Positions 42,732 through 52,190 are shown, counted from the stretch's first letter. The stretch: 64,000 nt of DNA from Microcosmobacter mediterraneus (GCF_031846265.1 NZ_JAVRIA010000003.1:62001-126000); one strand, 5' to 3'. Notes: generated by a model not told the origin, from the letters alone. Numbers and translations: made by a program.

Positions 42732-43559
42732 TTATTTATTTCTACGTTCTACAATATATTTATTACTCGCTTTTGTTTTAGAACGGGTTCTATAACCTTT
42801 AGCAGGTATACCTTTTCTAGAACGTGGATGTCCACCAGAAGATTTACCTTCACCACCACCCATTGGATGATCCACAGGATTCATAACAACTGGCCTTGTA
42901 CGTGGACGTCTTCCTAACCATCTGCTTCGTCCTGCTTTACCAGAAACTATTAATTGATGATCAGAATTGGATATTACACCAATTGTTGCCATACAATTTG
43001 CAAGAATTAAACGTGTTTCACCAGAAGGTAATTTTACTGTAGCGAACTTACCATCTCTTGCCATTAATTGAGCAAATGTACCTGCACTTCGTGCCATAAC
43101 AGCACCTTGACCTGGACGTAACTCTATACAAGAAATTATTGTTCCTAATGGAATCTCACTTAATGGCATTGCATTTCCAATTTCTGGAGCAACTCCACTT
43201 TCACCAGACACTACATTTTGCCCAACTTGTAATCCATTTTGTGCAATGATGTAACGTTTCTCTCCATCTTGATAATTCAATAATGCGATAAACGCAGTTC
43301 TGTTTGGATCGTATTCTATAGATGTGACTTCTGCAGGAATTCCTGTTTTATTTCGCTTAAAATCTACAACACGATACTTTTTCTTATGACCACCACCTTT
43401 GTAGCGCATGGTCATCTTTCCTTGACTGTTTCTACCACCAGACCTTTTTTTCGGTTCGAGCAAGCTCTTTTCCGGCTTATCAGTAGTAATGGCGTCAAAT
43501 CCATTAACTACTCTAAATCGCTGGGCTGATGTGATTGGTTTTAACTTTCTTACTGACAT
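42732..43559 (-). CDS. rplB: 50S ribosomal protein L2
   Basis: The product has 275 residues. The central SH3-like domains precede the conserved loop NPVDHPMGGGEGKSSGGHPR near the peptidyl-transferase centre. Full length. Confidence 0.98.
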   Translation of the reverse strand: MSVRKLKPITSAQRFRVVNGFDAITTDKPEKSLLEPKKRSGGRNSQGKMTMRYKGGGHKKKYRVVDFKRNKTGIPAEVTSIEYDPNRTAFIALLNYQDGEKRYIIAQNGLQVGQNVVSGESGVAPEIGNAMPLSEIPLGTIISCIELRPGQGAVMARSAGTFAQLMARDGKFATVKLPSGETRLILANCMATIGVISNSDHQLIVSGKAGRSRWLGRRPRTRPVVMNPVDHPMGGGEGKSSGGHPRSRKGIPAKGYRTRSKTKASNKYIVERRNK

Positions 43560-43569
43560 TTGTCTTTAA

Positions 43570-43860
43570 TTACATGTTAGCATATAAATCTATAGTTTCA
43601 CCTTCCGCCAGTTGTACAATTGCTTTTTTAATAGCATTTGTTTTACCATGTTGAACACCTGTCTTTGTAAAACGTGTTCTTCTATCTGGACGAACGTTTA
43701 TTGTGCGAACTTTTTCAACAGAAACGCCATAAGCAGATTCTACTGCTTTTTTAATTTCTACCTTATTCGCCTTTGTATTCACTTGAAAGCTAAAGCAGTT
43801 TCTCAACTCGCTATCCATTGTAGCTTTTTCAGTAATAATAGGTTTAATTAAGATACTCAT
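43570..43860 (-). CDS. rplW: 50S ribosomal protein L23
   Basis: The product has 96 residues with the KPIITEKATMDSELRNCFSF start and NVRPDRRTRFTKTGVQHGKT loop. L23 is the docking site for trigger factor and SRP at the tunnel exit. Confidence 0.97.
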   Translation of the reverse strand: MSILIKPIITEKATMDSELRNCFSFQVNTKANKVEIKKAVESAYGVSVEKVRTINVRPDRRTRFTKTGVQHGKTNAIKKAIVQLAEGETIDLYANM

Positions 43861-43868
43861 GACCGTTC

Positions 43869-44498
43869 TTATTTACTTAAATTCGTTTCAATTCCTTCTA
43901 AAGCGCTTTCTAAAAGCACTACTTTGTTTGCATTCATAATTTTGTAAGTGCTTAATTCTGAGCTTGTTAAAACCTCAGAGCCTTTCAAATTGCGCGACGA
44001 CAAATATACGTTATTATTCGAGCCACCCAACACAAACAGTGATTTTTTGTTTTCTATCTCTAAGGCTTTTAATAAAGCTGTAAAGTTTTTTGTCTTTGGA
44101 GCATCAAAATTAAAGTCCTCTAAAACTACGATTGACTTTTCGTTAGCTTTGATTGATAAAGCCGATTTACGAGCTAATCGTTTTAAATTTTTATTCAATT
44201 TAAAACCATAGTTTCTTGGTCTTGGGCCAAACATACGACCACCACCTTTAAATACACCAGACTTTATAGAACCTGCACGAGCTGTACCAGTTCCCTTCTG
44301 TTTTTTAATTTTACGTGTACTTCCAGTAATTTCTGCTCTTTCCTTAGCCTTGTGTGTTCCTTGTCTTTGGTTAGCTAAATATTGTTTAACATCCAAATAT
44401 ACAGCGTGATCGTTAGGCTCAATAGCATACACATCTTTAGAAAGCTCAACCTTTCTGCCTGTGTCTTTTCCTTTTATATCTAAAACTGCTACCTTCAT
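43869..44498 (-). CDS. rplD: 50S ribosomal protein L4
   Basis: The product has 209 residues: the loop KKQKGTGTARAGSIKSGVFK reaches into the exit tunnel, and MFGPRPRNYGFKLNKNLKRL follows. In E. coli L4 also regulates the S10 operon by attenuation, relevant to the hairpin before rplC here. Its ATG overlaps the rplC stop by 1 nt (TAATG). Confidence 0.97.
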   Translation of the reverse strand: MKVAVLDIKGKDTGRKVELSKDVYAIEPNDHAVYLDVKQYLANQRQGTHKAKERAEITGSTRKIKKQKGTGTARAGSIKSGVFKGGGRMFGPRPRNYGFKLNKNLKRLARKSALSIKANEKSIVVLEDFNFDAPKTKNFTALLKALEIENKKSLFVLGGSNNNVYLSSRNLKGSEVLTSSELSTYKIMNANKVVLLESALEGIETNLSK

Positions 44499-45115
44499 TA
44501 CTTCTGAATTGTTACATAAGAGTTTTTATGACCAGGAACGCATCCTTTAACAACAATTAGGTTTTTTTCAGGAACCACTTTGTAAACTCTTAAATTTTGA
44601 ACTTTTACTGTTTCTCCACCCATTCTTCCGGCCATCTTCATTCCTTTAAATACTCTTGCAGGATAAGAAGCTGCACCAATAGAACCAGGAGCTCTTAAAC
44701 GGTTGTGCTGTCCATGTGTTGCTTGTCCAACACCAGCGAATCCGTGACGTTTTACTACACCTTGAAAACCTTTACCTTTAGAAGTTCCTGCAATATCTAC
44801 AAATTCTCCTTCAATAAAATGATCTACTGTAATAGCATCACCTAATTTGTACTCCTCACCAAAACCTTTAAATTCAACAACTTTGCGTTTTACAGAAGTA
44901 CCTGCTTTTTTAGCATGACCTAGATCAGCTTTAGTAGCACTTTTTTCTGTCGCGTCATCGAAACCAAGTTGAAGTGCATTATAACCATCAACTTCTTCGG
45001 TTCTGACTTGGGTAACGATACATGGACCTGCTTCTATAACTGTACATGGAATATTCTTTCCATTCTCGTCAAAGATGCTGGTCATACCGATTTTTTTTCC
45101 AATTAACCCAGACAT
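44498..45115 (-). CDS. rplC: 50S ribosomal protein L3
   Basis: The product has 205 residues with MSGLIGKKIGMTSIFDENGK and the central loop GFAGVGQATHGQHNRLRAPG that approaches the peptidyl-transferase centre. It is preceded by a 118-nt spacer containing a terminator-like hairpin. Confidence 0.97.
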   Translation of the reverse strand: MSGLIGKKIGMTSIFDENGKNIPCTVIEAGPCIVTQVRTEEVDGYNALQLGFDDATEKSATKADLGHAKKAGTSVKRKVVEFKGFGEEYKLGDAITVDHFIEGEFVDIAGTSKGKGFQGVVKRHGFAGVGQATHGQHNRLRAPGSIGAASYPARVFKGMKMAGRMGGETVKVQNLRVYKVVPEKNLIVVKGCVPGHKNSYVTIQK

Positions 45116-45144
45116 AATTATTATTTATTTATTATTTACTTATT

Positions 45145-45181
45145 TAAAAAATTCAGGGACAAAATACTTTTCGTCCCTGAA
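45145..45181 (-). terminator. Terminator/attenuator-like hairpin between rpsJ and rplC
   Basis: On the - strand TTCAGGGAC (45181-45173) pairs with GTCCCTGAA (45160-45152). An inner AAAA/TTTT stem extends it, and TTTTTT follows, the form of an intrinsic terminator inside the S10 operon. An upstream segment GTCCTGA (45220-45214) can pair with TCAGGGAC with one bulge and would exclude the hairpin, so regulated read-through is possible. Confidence 0.65.
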
Positions 45182-45198
45182 ATGTATTTATCCGTTTT

Positions 45199-45219
45199 TC
45201 CTTCGCTCGCAGCTCAGGA
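45199..45219. repeat. Small interrupted palindrome in the rpsJ-rplC spacer
   Basis: TCCTTCGCTCGCAGCTCAGGA has complementary ends (TCCT/AGGA). It resembles small dispersed repeats of the form CTTCG..GCTCAGGA found in many genomes. It overlaps the proposed competing arm of the rplC hairpin. Confidence 0.4.
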
Positions 45220-45233
45220 CATGTTATTTTTTC

Positions 45234-45539
45234 TTACACCTTAATCTCAACTTCAACTCCACTTGGTAATTCAAGCTTCATTAATGCGTCTATTGTTTTT
45301 GAAGACGACGAGTAAATATCTAATAATCTCTTGTAAGAGCTTAATTGAAATTGTTCTCTTGACTTCTTATTTACGTGAGGTGAACGTAATACAGTGAAAA
45401 TTTTCTTGTGTGTTGGTAATGGAATTGGTCCGGTTACAACAGCACCTGTACTCTTTACTGTTTTTACAATCTTATCAGCAGACTTATCAACTAAATTATG
45501 ATCGTAAGACTTTAATTTTATTCTAATTTTCTGACTCAT
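45234..45539 (-). CDS. rpsJ: 30S ribosomal protein S10
   Basis: The product has 101 residues with RIKLKSYDHNLVDKSADKIV, GPIPLPTHKKIFTVLRSPHV and REQFQLSSYKRLLDIYSSSS. It is also the NusE antitermination factor. It follows fusA directly (12 nt). Confidence 0.97.
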   Translation of the reverse strand: MSQKIRIKLKSYDHNLVDKSADKIVKTVKSTGAVVTGPIPLPTHKKIFTVLRSPHVNKKSREQFQLSSYKRLLDIYSSSSKTIDALMKLELPSGVEVEIKV

Positions 45540-45551
45540 TTTCTTTTAGTT

Positions 45552-47678
45552 TTAAGCTTCTATGCCTTTAGCTGCTGCAATTACTTCTTCTGATATATTT
45601 TTAGGAGTTTCAGCATAATGTGAAAATTCCATTGTTGAGGTTGCACGACCTGAAGATAATGTTCTTAACGTTGTTACATAGCCGAACATTTCAGATAATG
45701 GTACAGTAGCTTTCACAGTTTTTGCACCAGCTCTGTCTCCCATATCACTTACTTGACCTCTTCTTCTATTTAAATCTCCTACAATATCACCCATGTTTTC
45801 TTCTGGAGTAATTACTTCCAATTTCATAATTGGTTCCATAATTACTGCCTTAGCTGCTTTTGCTGAATTTTTAAATCCAAGCTTGGCCGCTAATTCGAAT
45901 GATAATTGATCAGAATCTACATCATGGTAAGAACCATCAGTTAAAGTTACTTTCATAGAATCTACTTCATAACCAGCTAATGGACCATTAATCATTGCCA
46001 TTTTAAATCCTTTCTCAATTGAAGGGATAAATTCTTTTGGAACGTTACCACCTTTAATTTGAGAAACAAACTCTAATCCTGTTTTACCTTCTTCAGCTGG
46101 TTCCAAAGTAAATACGATATCTGCAAATTTACCACGTCCACCAGATTGCTTTTTATAAACTTCTCTGTGTTCTGCACGTTGCGTAATTGCTTCTTTGTAC
46201 TCTACTTGAGGCTGTCCTTGGTTTACTTCAACCTTAAACTCACGCTTTAAACGGTCAACAATAATATCTAAGTGAAGCTCACCCATTCCAGATATAATAG
46301 TCTGTCCTGAAGCTTCATCTGTTCTTGCTGTAAATGTTGGATCCTCTTCAGATAACTTAGATAATGCCATACCTAATTTGTCAACATCTGCTTTAGTCTT
46401 AGGCTCCACAGCAATACCAATTACTGGATCTGGGAAGTCCATAGATTCTAAAACAATAGGATTCTTTTCATCAGATAATGTATCACCTGTTTTAATATCC
46501 TTAAATCCTACTGCTGCTCCAATATCTCCTGCTTCAATAAAATCGATAGCGTTTTGCTTATTAGAATGCATTTGGTAAATACGTGAGATACGCTCTTTTT
46601 TACCTGAACGATTATTCAAGATATAAGAACCTGCATCTAAACGACCAGAATAAGCACGGAAAAATGCTAAACGACCCACAAAAGGATCTGTTGCAATTTT
46701 GAATGCTAATGCAGAAAATGGCTCTTTAACATCTGGCTTGCGAATTATTTCTTCATCTGTATCGGGATTTGTACCTACAATACCTTCTTTATCTGTTGGA
46801 GAAGGTAAATAACGACATACAGCATCTAATAAAAATTGTACACCCTTATTTTTAAATGCAGAACCACATATCATAGGAATGATAGACATATCCATAACAG
46901 CAGCTCTAAGTGCAGCATGCACTTCGTCTTCTGTGATAGAATCTTCATCTTCCATAAATTTCTCTAGAAGATTTTCATCGTAACCAGCTACCTCTTCTAT
47001 AAGTAAAGCTCTGTATTTACGTGCTTCTTCTTTCATATCTTCTGGAATATCGATAACATCAAAAGTTGCCCCTTGAGTTTCGTCATGCCAAACGATAGCT
47101 CTATTTTTTACTAAATCTACAATACCTTTAAAATCTGCTTCATCACCAATGTTTAAAACAATTGGTACTGCATTAGACTTTAGCATATCTTTTACTTGCT
47201 GACATACAGCCATGAAGTTAGATCCTTGACGGTCCATTTTGTTAACGAAACCTATTCTTGGAACTTTATAGTTATCAGCTAGTCTCCAGTTAGTTTCTGA
47301 TTGTGGCTCAACACCATCCACAGCACTAAATAAGAATACTAAACCATCTAGCACACGTAATGAACGGTTTACTTCTACCGTAAAGTCAACGTGACCAGGA
47401 GTGTCTATTATATTAAAATGGTATCCTTTTGTATCTGCTATAGGATTACCATTTTCAGTAGGGAATTTCCATTCACAAGTTGTAGCAGCAGAAGTAATTG
47501 TAATACCTCTTTCCTGCTCTTGCTCCATCCAATCCATTGTTGCAGCACCATCATGTACTTCACCAATTTTGTGAGAAACACCTGTATAATAAAGAATACG
47601 CTCTGTAGTGGTAGTTTTTCCAGCATCAATATGTGCTGCAATACCTATATTTCTTGTATATTTTAAATCTCTTGCCAT
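45552..47678 (-). CDS. fusA: Elongation factor G
   Basis: This 708-residue translocation GTPase has G1 AHIDAGKTTTTERIL, switch II DTPGHVDFTVEV and NKMD, with domains II to V following (GRGKFADIVFTLEPAEEG, then MFGYVTTLRTLSSGRA). Its place between rpsG and rpsJ and the standard length mark it as the housekeeping EF-G. Confidence 0.98.
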   Translation of the reverse strand: MARDLKYTRNIGIAAHIDAGKTTTTERILYYTGVSHKIGEVHDGAATMDWMEQEQERGITITSAATTCEWKFPTENGNPIADTKGYHFNIIDTPGHVDFTVEVNRSLRVLDGLVFLFSAVDGVEPQSETNWRLADNYKVPRIGFVNKMDRQGSNFMAVCQQVKDMLKSNAVPIVLNIGDEADFKGIVDLVKNRAIVWHDETQGATFDVIDIPEDMKEEARKYRALLIEEVAGYDENLLEKFMEDEDSITEDEVHAALRAAVMDMSIIPMICGSAFKNKGVQFLLDAVCRYLPSPTDKEGIVGTNPDTDEEIIRKPDVKEPFSALAFKIATDPFVGRLAFFRAYSGRLDAGSYILNNRSGKKERISRIYQMHSNKQNAIDFIEAGDIGAAVGFKDIKTGDTLSDEKNPIVLESMDFPDPVIGIAVEPKTKADVDKLGMALSKLSEEDPTFTARTDEASGQTIISGMGELHLDIIVDRLKREFKVEVNQGQPQVEYKEAITQRAEHREVYKKQSGGRGKFADIVFTLEPAEEGKTGLEFVSQIKGGNVPKEFIPSIEKGFKMAMINGPLAGYEVDSMKVTLTDGSYHDVDSDQLSFELAAKLGFKNSAKAAKAVIMEPIMKLEVITPEENMGDIVGDLNRRRGQVSDMGDRAGAKTVKATVPLSEMFGYVTTLRTLSSGRATSTMEFSHYAETPKNISEEVIAAAKGIEA

Positions 47679-47684
47679 CTTAAA

Positions 47685-48161
47685 TTAAAATCTAAAGTGT
47701 GAGAATGCTTTATTTGCTTCTGCCATTTTGTGAGTGTCAACTCTCTTCTTAACAGCTGCACCTTCTTCTTTAGAAGCTGCTAATATTTCTGCTGCCAATT
47801 TCTGAGCCATTGATTTTTCGTTTCTCTTACGAGCATAACCAATTAACCATTTCATTGCAGTAGATACTTTACGATCTGGACGAATTTGCATAGGGATTTG
47901 GAATGTTGCTCCACCTACTCTTCGGCTACGAACTTCTACATGAGGCATTACATTAGATAATGCATCTTTCCAAGTTTCTAAAGCTGATTTTTCTTCGTCA
48001 GTTTTCTTTTCTTCTACAATGTCAATTGCATCGTAAAATACTTTGAATGCCACAGACTTTTTTCCGTCCCACATCATCATATTAACAAAACGAGTTACTA
48101 ACTGATCGTTAAAACGTGGATCTGGTAAAAGCGGTCTTTTTTTCGCTGCTCTTTTTCTCAT
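47685..48161 (-). CDS. rpsG: 30S ribosomal protein S7
   Basis: The product has 158 residues with RPLLPDPRFNDQLVTRFVNM and RRVGGATFQIPMQIRPDRK. It is 6 nt upstream of fusA. In E. coli S7 regulates the str operon; no clear target structure was seen here. Confidence 0.97.
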   Translation of the reverse strand: MRKRAAKKRPLLPDPRFNDQLVTRFVNMMMWDGKKSVAFKVFYDAIDIVEEKKTDEEKSALETWKDALSNVMPHVEVRSRRVGGATFQIPMQIRPDRKVSTAMKWLIGYARKRNEKSMAQKLAAEILAASKEEGAAVKKRVDTHKMAEANKAFSHFRF

Positions 48162-48188
48162 GTCTTCTTCTTAAAGTTTTTTAAAAAT

Positions 48189-48563
48189 TTACTTCTTTGG
48201 GCGTTTTGCACCATACTTAGATCTACGTTGCGTACGTCCTTCAACACCTGCTGTGTCTAAAGCACCACGTACAATGTGGTATCTAACTCCTGGTAAATCT
48301 TTTACCCTTCCACCTCTAACTAATACTATCGAGTGCTCTTGTAAATTATGTCCTTCTCCTGGAATGTATGCGTTTACTTCGTTACCATTTGTTAATCTAA
48401 CCCTTGCTACTTTACGCATAGCTGAATTAGGTTTCTTAGGTGTTGTAGTATAAACACGCGTACAAACTCCACGTCTCTGAGGACAAGAATCTAAAGCAGC
48501 CGATTTACTCTTCTTAGTTATTTTGGCTCTTCCTTTTCTTACTAATTGTGAAATTGTTGGCAT
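48189..48563 (-). CDS. rpsL: 30S ribosomal protein S12
   Basis: The product has 124 residues with the decoding-site loop VYTTTPKKPNSAMRKVARVR, including Lys43, and GGRVKDLPGVRYHIVRGALD. These positions are unaltered, as in streptomycin-sensitive strains of other bacteria. It is the first gene of the long leftward cluster. Confidence 0.98.
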   Translation of the reverse strand: MPTISQLVRKGRAKITKKSKSAALDSCPQRRGVCTRVYTTTPKKPNSAMRKVARVRLTNGNEVNAYIPGEGHNLQEHSIVLVRGGRVKDLPGVRYHIVRGALDTAGVEGRTQRRSKYGAKRPKK

Positions 48564-48589
48564 ATATGTTTATATATAATTTTAATAAT

Positions 48590-48604
48590 CCCTTTATAAA
48601 AGGG
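48590..48604 (-). other. Hairpin at the expected 5' end of the str-S10-spc-alpha mRNA
   Basis: CCCTTTATAAAAGGG forms a 6-bp stem around ATA a few bases downstream of the -7 element, near the predicted transcription start. It could protect the 5' end of the mRNA. Confidence 0.5.
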
Positions 48605-48607
48605 CTG

Positions 48608-48638
48608 CAAAGGTAGAAATTATATTCAATTATTCAAA
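48608..48638 (-). promoter_or_regulatory. Main promoter of the ribosomal protein supercluster
   Basis: On the - strand TTTG (48638-48635), 19 nt, then TACCTTTG (48615-48608) matches the flavobacterial consensus well. It lies 45 nt upstream of the rpsL ATG. Confidence 0.8.
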
Positions 48639-48711
48639 CACTAAGAGGTTAATTTTAAAAACAATATTTTTTTATTATTCTACTCACATATTTTAAGCCA
48701 ATTTTTTCCGT

Positions 48712-48719
48712 TAGATTTG
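48712..48719 (+). promoter_or_regulatory. -7 element upstream of the BamA/TamA-like gene
   Basis: TAGATTTG fits TAnnTTTG, 22 nt before the ATG at 48742. No correctly spaced TTG was seen. Confidence 0.45.
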
Positions 48720-48741
48720 AAGTTTATTCTTTAGAATTAAT

Positions 48742-50433
48742 ATGTCTAAGAGACCAAAATACATTGTATTAATTTTTATCTTTTCTATACTTACTATAGA
48801 TAGTTTTTCACAATCTATTTACCTTGAAACGGTTGGAGCATCCTCTGAGGAAACTAAAGTCATAGATTCAATTGGCTATAAAAATAATTTTAAGGACTAT
48901 AAATCTCTAGATACTGAATTAAACGCTTTGACTCTAAAATTGCAATATTCTGGTTACTTAGAAGCCATTATTTCGGAAACTTCAAAACTAAATGATTCAA
49001 CCTATCTAGCCAGCTTTAGTATTGGAAAACGATATAAAAAAATAAGTGTCTCAATCTCAGATGATTTTGATACCTCATTACTTAAGGATCTGCCATTAGA
49101 TATTAACAACAATAGTATTGAAATAAAAATTAGTGACCTGGAATTTGTACTTTCTACTTTAAATAAAAGATTATCTGATCAAGGTGACCCTTTCTCTACC
49201 ATACAGCTTACCAATATTTCAAAGAGATCTTCAACAGATATTAATGCTGATTTAAAAACAGTATCTAATTCTAAAAGAAGAATTGACTCTATAATCATTA
49301 AGGGTTATGAAAAATTCCCAAAAAGCTTTGTTCGGCGTTTTCTAAAAATTAATAAAGGGAACACCTTTAGCATTGAAGATATAAATACTAAAGCAGAAGG
49401 ACTAGGTTCTTTAGTATTTGCAAATCAGATTAAAGATCCTGAGGTACTATTTACAAGAGACTCTACCATATTATATATGTATATTGAGAAAACTAAAAGT
49501 AACAGCTTTGATGGCTTTTTAGGTTTTGGTACTAATGAAGAAACAAATAAACTTGAGTTTGATGGCTATCTCAACTTAATATTAACTAATAATTTAAATT
49601 TTGGAGAATCCTTAAAATTACTTTACAAAAGTGATGAAAATGAACAACGAACTTTTGATGTAAAAGCCAATCTACCTTATTTGTTTGGGTCTCCAATTGA
49701 TGTGGATCTTGGATTAAATATTTTTAGAAAAGATTCTACCTTCTTAACCACAACCCAAATTGTACGTCTTGGTTACAACATAAATCAAAATAATAAAATT
49801 GGTTTAGGTATTGATGCTATAAACTCCAGTAATCTTTTAGAAAATACCACAACAACTTTAGATGATTTTAACTCTAACTTTTATAATCTCTATTACGATT
49901 ATATTAAACCTCAACGTTACGATAAATTATTTCCTATAAATACTACTATTAATTTTTCTATTGGTATTGGTAATAGAACACTACAAAACACCGAATTCAA
50001 TCAAAATAGAGTTACATTTTCTGGTTTTAAAATATTTAATCTCAATGATCGGAATAGTATTTACACTAAAATAAGTGGTGCTTACTTAGAATCTGATAAT
50101 TATCTAGAAAACGAGCTCTTTAGGTTTGGAGGTATAAATTCTATAAGAGGGTTTGAAGAAAACAGCCTTATTGCTAACTTATTTAGTGTTTTAAATACAG
50201 AGTACAGATATAAAGTTAGTAATACATTATATGTTCACTCTGTTGTTGATGCATCTTATAGTGAGAACGATATCATTAATTCAAAAACCAAGTTATTTGG
50301 ATTTGGTTTTGGTTTTGGTTTGTTAACTAATGCAGGGCTTTTTAGATTTAACTATGCTAGTGCTAAAACAGAAAACCAACGATTTAGCCTCTCTGACTCT
50401 AAAATCCACATTAGTCTAACTGCACAATTCTAA
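48742..50433 (+). CDS. BamA/TamA-family outer membrane beta-barrel protein
   Basis: The product has 563 residues with a signal peptide ending about DSFSQ, one or two POTRA-like modules (including IDSIIIKGYEKFPKSFVRRF, about residues 183-245), and a C-terminal beta-barrel of the Omp85 type. The barrel contains FRFGGINSIRGFEENS with the conserved RGF of the loop-6 motif (Arg469). It ends in a beta strand HISLTAQF with terminal Phe, as in outer-membrane proteins. It is shorter than BamA (about 800+), so it is a smaller Omp85 member of unknown substrate. It is divergent from the ribosomal cluster. Confidence 0.82.
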   Translation: MSKRPKYIVLIFIFSILTIDSFSQSIYLETVGASSEETKVIDSIGYKNNFKDYKSLDTELNALTLKLQYSGYLEAIISETSKLNDSTYLASFSIGKRYKKISVSISDDFDTSLLKDLPLDINNNSIEIKISDLEFVLSTLNKRLSDQGDPFSTIQLTNISKRSSTDINADLKTVSNSKRRIDSIIIKGYEKFPKSFVRRFLKINKGNTFSIEDINTKAEGLGSLVFANQIKDPEVLFTRDSTILYMYIEKTKSNSFDGFLGFGTNEETNKLEFDGYLNLILTNNLNFGESLKLLYKSDENEQRTFDVKANLPYLFGSPIDVDLGLNIFRKDSTFLTTTQIVRLGYNINQNNKIGLGIDAINSSNLLENTTTTLDDFNSNFYNLYYDYIKPQRYDKLFPINTTINFSIGIGNRTLQNTEFNQNRVTFSGFKIFNLNDRNSIYTKISGAYLESDNYLENELFRFGGINSIRGFEENSLIANLFSVLNTEYRYKVSNTLYVHSVVDASYSENDIINSKTKLFGFGFGFGLLTNAGLFRFNYASAKTENQRFSLSDSKIHISLTAQF

Positions 50434-50450
50434 TCTTAATCGTTAAAAAT

Positions 50451-50482
50451 TTGACATCAAATTCAAATTATAATTAGATTTG
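50451..50482 (+). promoter_or_regulatory. Promoter of the arylsulfotransferase gene
   Basis: TTG (50451-50453), 21 nt, then TAGATTTG (50475-50482). It covers the TTG at 50480 that would start a longer frame, so the coding start must be the ATG at 50504. Confidence 0.75.
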
Positions 50483-50503
50483 CAGCATTGTAATTTACAT
50501 GCT

Positions 50504-52147
50504 ATGAAAAAAAAATTACTTCTTATATGTTGCTTTTTAGTTAACATACCATTTACTACATCACAAAATACTGTTGGAACTATATCTATAACCAATGCAG
50601 TTGAAGAGGGTTATACGCTTTTCACAAATCATACTGAAGTATTTCTTATCAATAACTGTGGACAAGTTGTAAAGCAATGGACTAGTGATTTCCCTCCAGG
50701 GAATGCTGTGTATTTATTAGAAAATGGGAATATTCTCAGAGCTGGTAGAACGAGCAGTACTGACATAACCTTTGGAGGCCAAGGTGGTGTCATTGAATTA
50801 TTTGATTGGGATGGGATTTTACTTTGGCGATATTTTTATGATACTCCTCAACATAGACAACATCATGATGTTTTTCCTATGCCTAATGGAAATATCTTAA
50901 TACTTGCAGCAACTGTAATGACTGATACTGAAGCTATACAGGCTGGAAGAGATCCAAATAGTCTTCCAGATTCTGAATTATATAATGAGCGAATTATTGA
51001 AGTAGAAATAGTTGGATTTAACCAAGCAAATATTGTTTGGGAGTGGAATATTAATGATCATCTTGTACAAGACTTTGACAATACAAAAGATAATTTTGGA
51101 GATGTGTCTGCAAGTCCAGAAAAATTAGATATTAATTTTTTAAATGGTGGATCTGGAGGTGCAAACTGGTTACATATAAACTCTATTCAGTACTATCCAA
51201 ATTTAGATCAGATTGTTTTAAGCTCACGTAATCTAAGTGAAATATGGATTATAGACCACTCAACTACCACAGCTGAAGCAGCTACGAGTTCTGGTGGAAC
51301 TTATGGCAAAGGTGGAGACTTATTATACAGATGGGGAAACCCTCAATCGTACAGGCAAGGTACCGAAATTGACAGACGACTTTACGGACAACATTATCCA
51401 CATTTTATTGACGATGGATTAAATGATGCAGGAAAGATTATTCTATTCAATAATGGAAATGGTAGAAATCCATCATTCTCGGAGGCTTTTATCATAAATC
51501 CACCAACAGATGCTCCTGGTGTTTATTCTTATACTCCAGATACAGCGTATGGACCACTTTCCACAGATTATAATTATTTAGACCCAATAAATCCTCAAGA
51601 TTTTTTCTCAAATATCCTAAGTAGTGCTCAAAGGCTCCCAAATGGTAATACTTTAATTTGTGAAGGAGCTAATGGGAGACTATTTGAGATTGATACTAAT
51701 GAGAATTTGGTATGGGAATATATAAGTCCTGTTCATAACATCTCAGGACTTATTTTAACACAAGAAGACGATCCAGGTACAATCCCTAACAATACCTTTA
51801 GAGCTATAAAATACACACCAGATTACCCAGCGTTTTTAAATAGAGATTTAACACCAGGTAATGTTATTGAACTTAACGGAAATTTAAATCCTTGTGATAA
51901 TTTAGACGTTAATGAATTTGAAATCGCTAATATTAGTTTGTATCCAAACCCAGTGATTGATCAGTTATATTTAAGTGGTTCTAGCGAAGTAAATTCATAT
52001 ATATTGCATGATGTATTAGGCAATATTGTTAGAGAAAAAATGCTTGATGCTCAAAGCATAAACTTTAGTAGTTTAAACTCTGGTATATATTTTTTAAGGT
52101 TGAGGTCAGATAATTCTAGTATTACCAAAAAAATAATTAAACAATAG
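50504..52147 (+). CDS. Secreted arylsulfotransferase (ASST) family protein with T9SS signal
   Basis: The product has 547 residues from ATG 50504 (MKKKLLLICCFLVNI, signal peptide ending near TTSQ). A six-bladed-propeller-like ASST domain follows. QHRQHHDVFPMPNGN, WLHINSIQYYPNLDQIVLSS and GQHYPHFIDDG carry the family histidines, one of which is sulfated during transfer. The last 70 residues form a type A sorting domain (ISLYPNPVIDQLYLSGS ... GIYFLRLRS ... KIIKQ), so the protein is exported by the type IX system. It should move sulfate between phenolic compounds, or be a non-catalytic relative, at the cell surface. Confidence 0.87.
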   Translation: MKKKLLLICCFLVNIPFTTSQNTVGTISITNAVEEGYTLFTNHTEVFLINNCGQVVKQWTSDFPPGNAVYLLENGNILRAGRTSSTDITFGGQGGVIELFDWDGILLWRYFYDTPQHRQHHDVFPMPNGNILILAATVMTDTEAIQAGRDPNSLPDSELYNERIIEVEIVGFNQANIVWEWNINDHLVQDFDNTKDNFGDVSASPEKLDINFLNGGSGGANWLHINSIQYYPNLDQIVLSSRNLSEIWIIDHSTTTAEAATSSGGTYGKGGDLLYRWGNPQSYRQGTEIDRRLYGQHYPHFIDDGLNDAGKIILFNNGNGRNPSFSEAFIINPPTDAPGVYSYTPDTAYGPLSTDYNYLDPINPQDFFSNILSSAQRLPNGNTLICEGANGRLFEIDTNENLVWEYISPVHNISGLILTQEDDPGTIPNNTFRAIKYTPDYPAFLNRDLTPGNVIELNGNLNPCDNLDVNEFEIANISLYPNPVIDQLYLSGSSEVNSYILHDVLGNIVREKMLDAQSINFSSLNSGIYFLRLRSDNSSITKKIIKQ

Positions 52148-52160
52148 CTTCAATTAATAA

Positions 52161-52190
52161 AAACCATCTCGCAACTAGATGGTTTTTTAT
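52161..52190 (+). terminator. Terminator of the arylsulfotransferase gene
   Basis: AAACCATCT (52161-52169), loop of 7, AGATGGTTT (52177-52185), then TTTATTTT. This is a standard intrinsic terminator on the + strand. Confidence 0.85.

Noticed and set aside
50480..50503. Longer arylsulfotransferase frame from TTG 50480
   Set aside because: The TTG lies inside the TAGATTTG promoter element and the signal peptide starts at ATG 50504.
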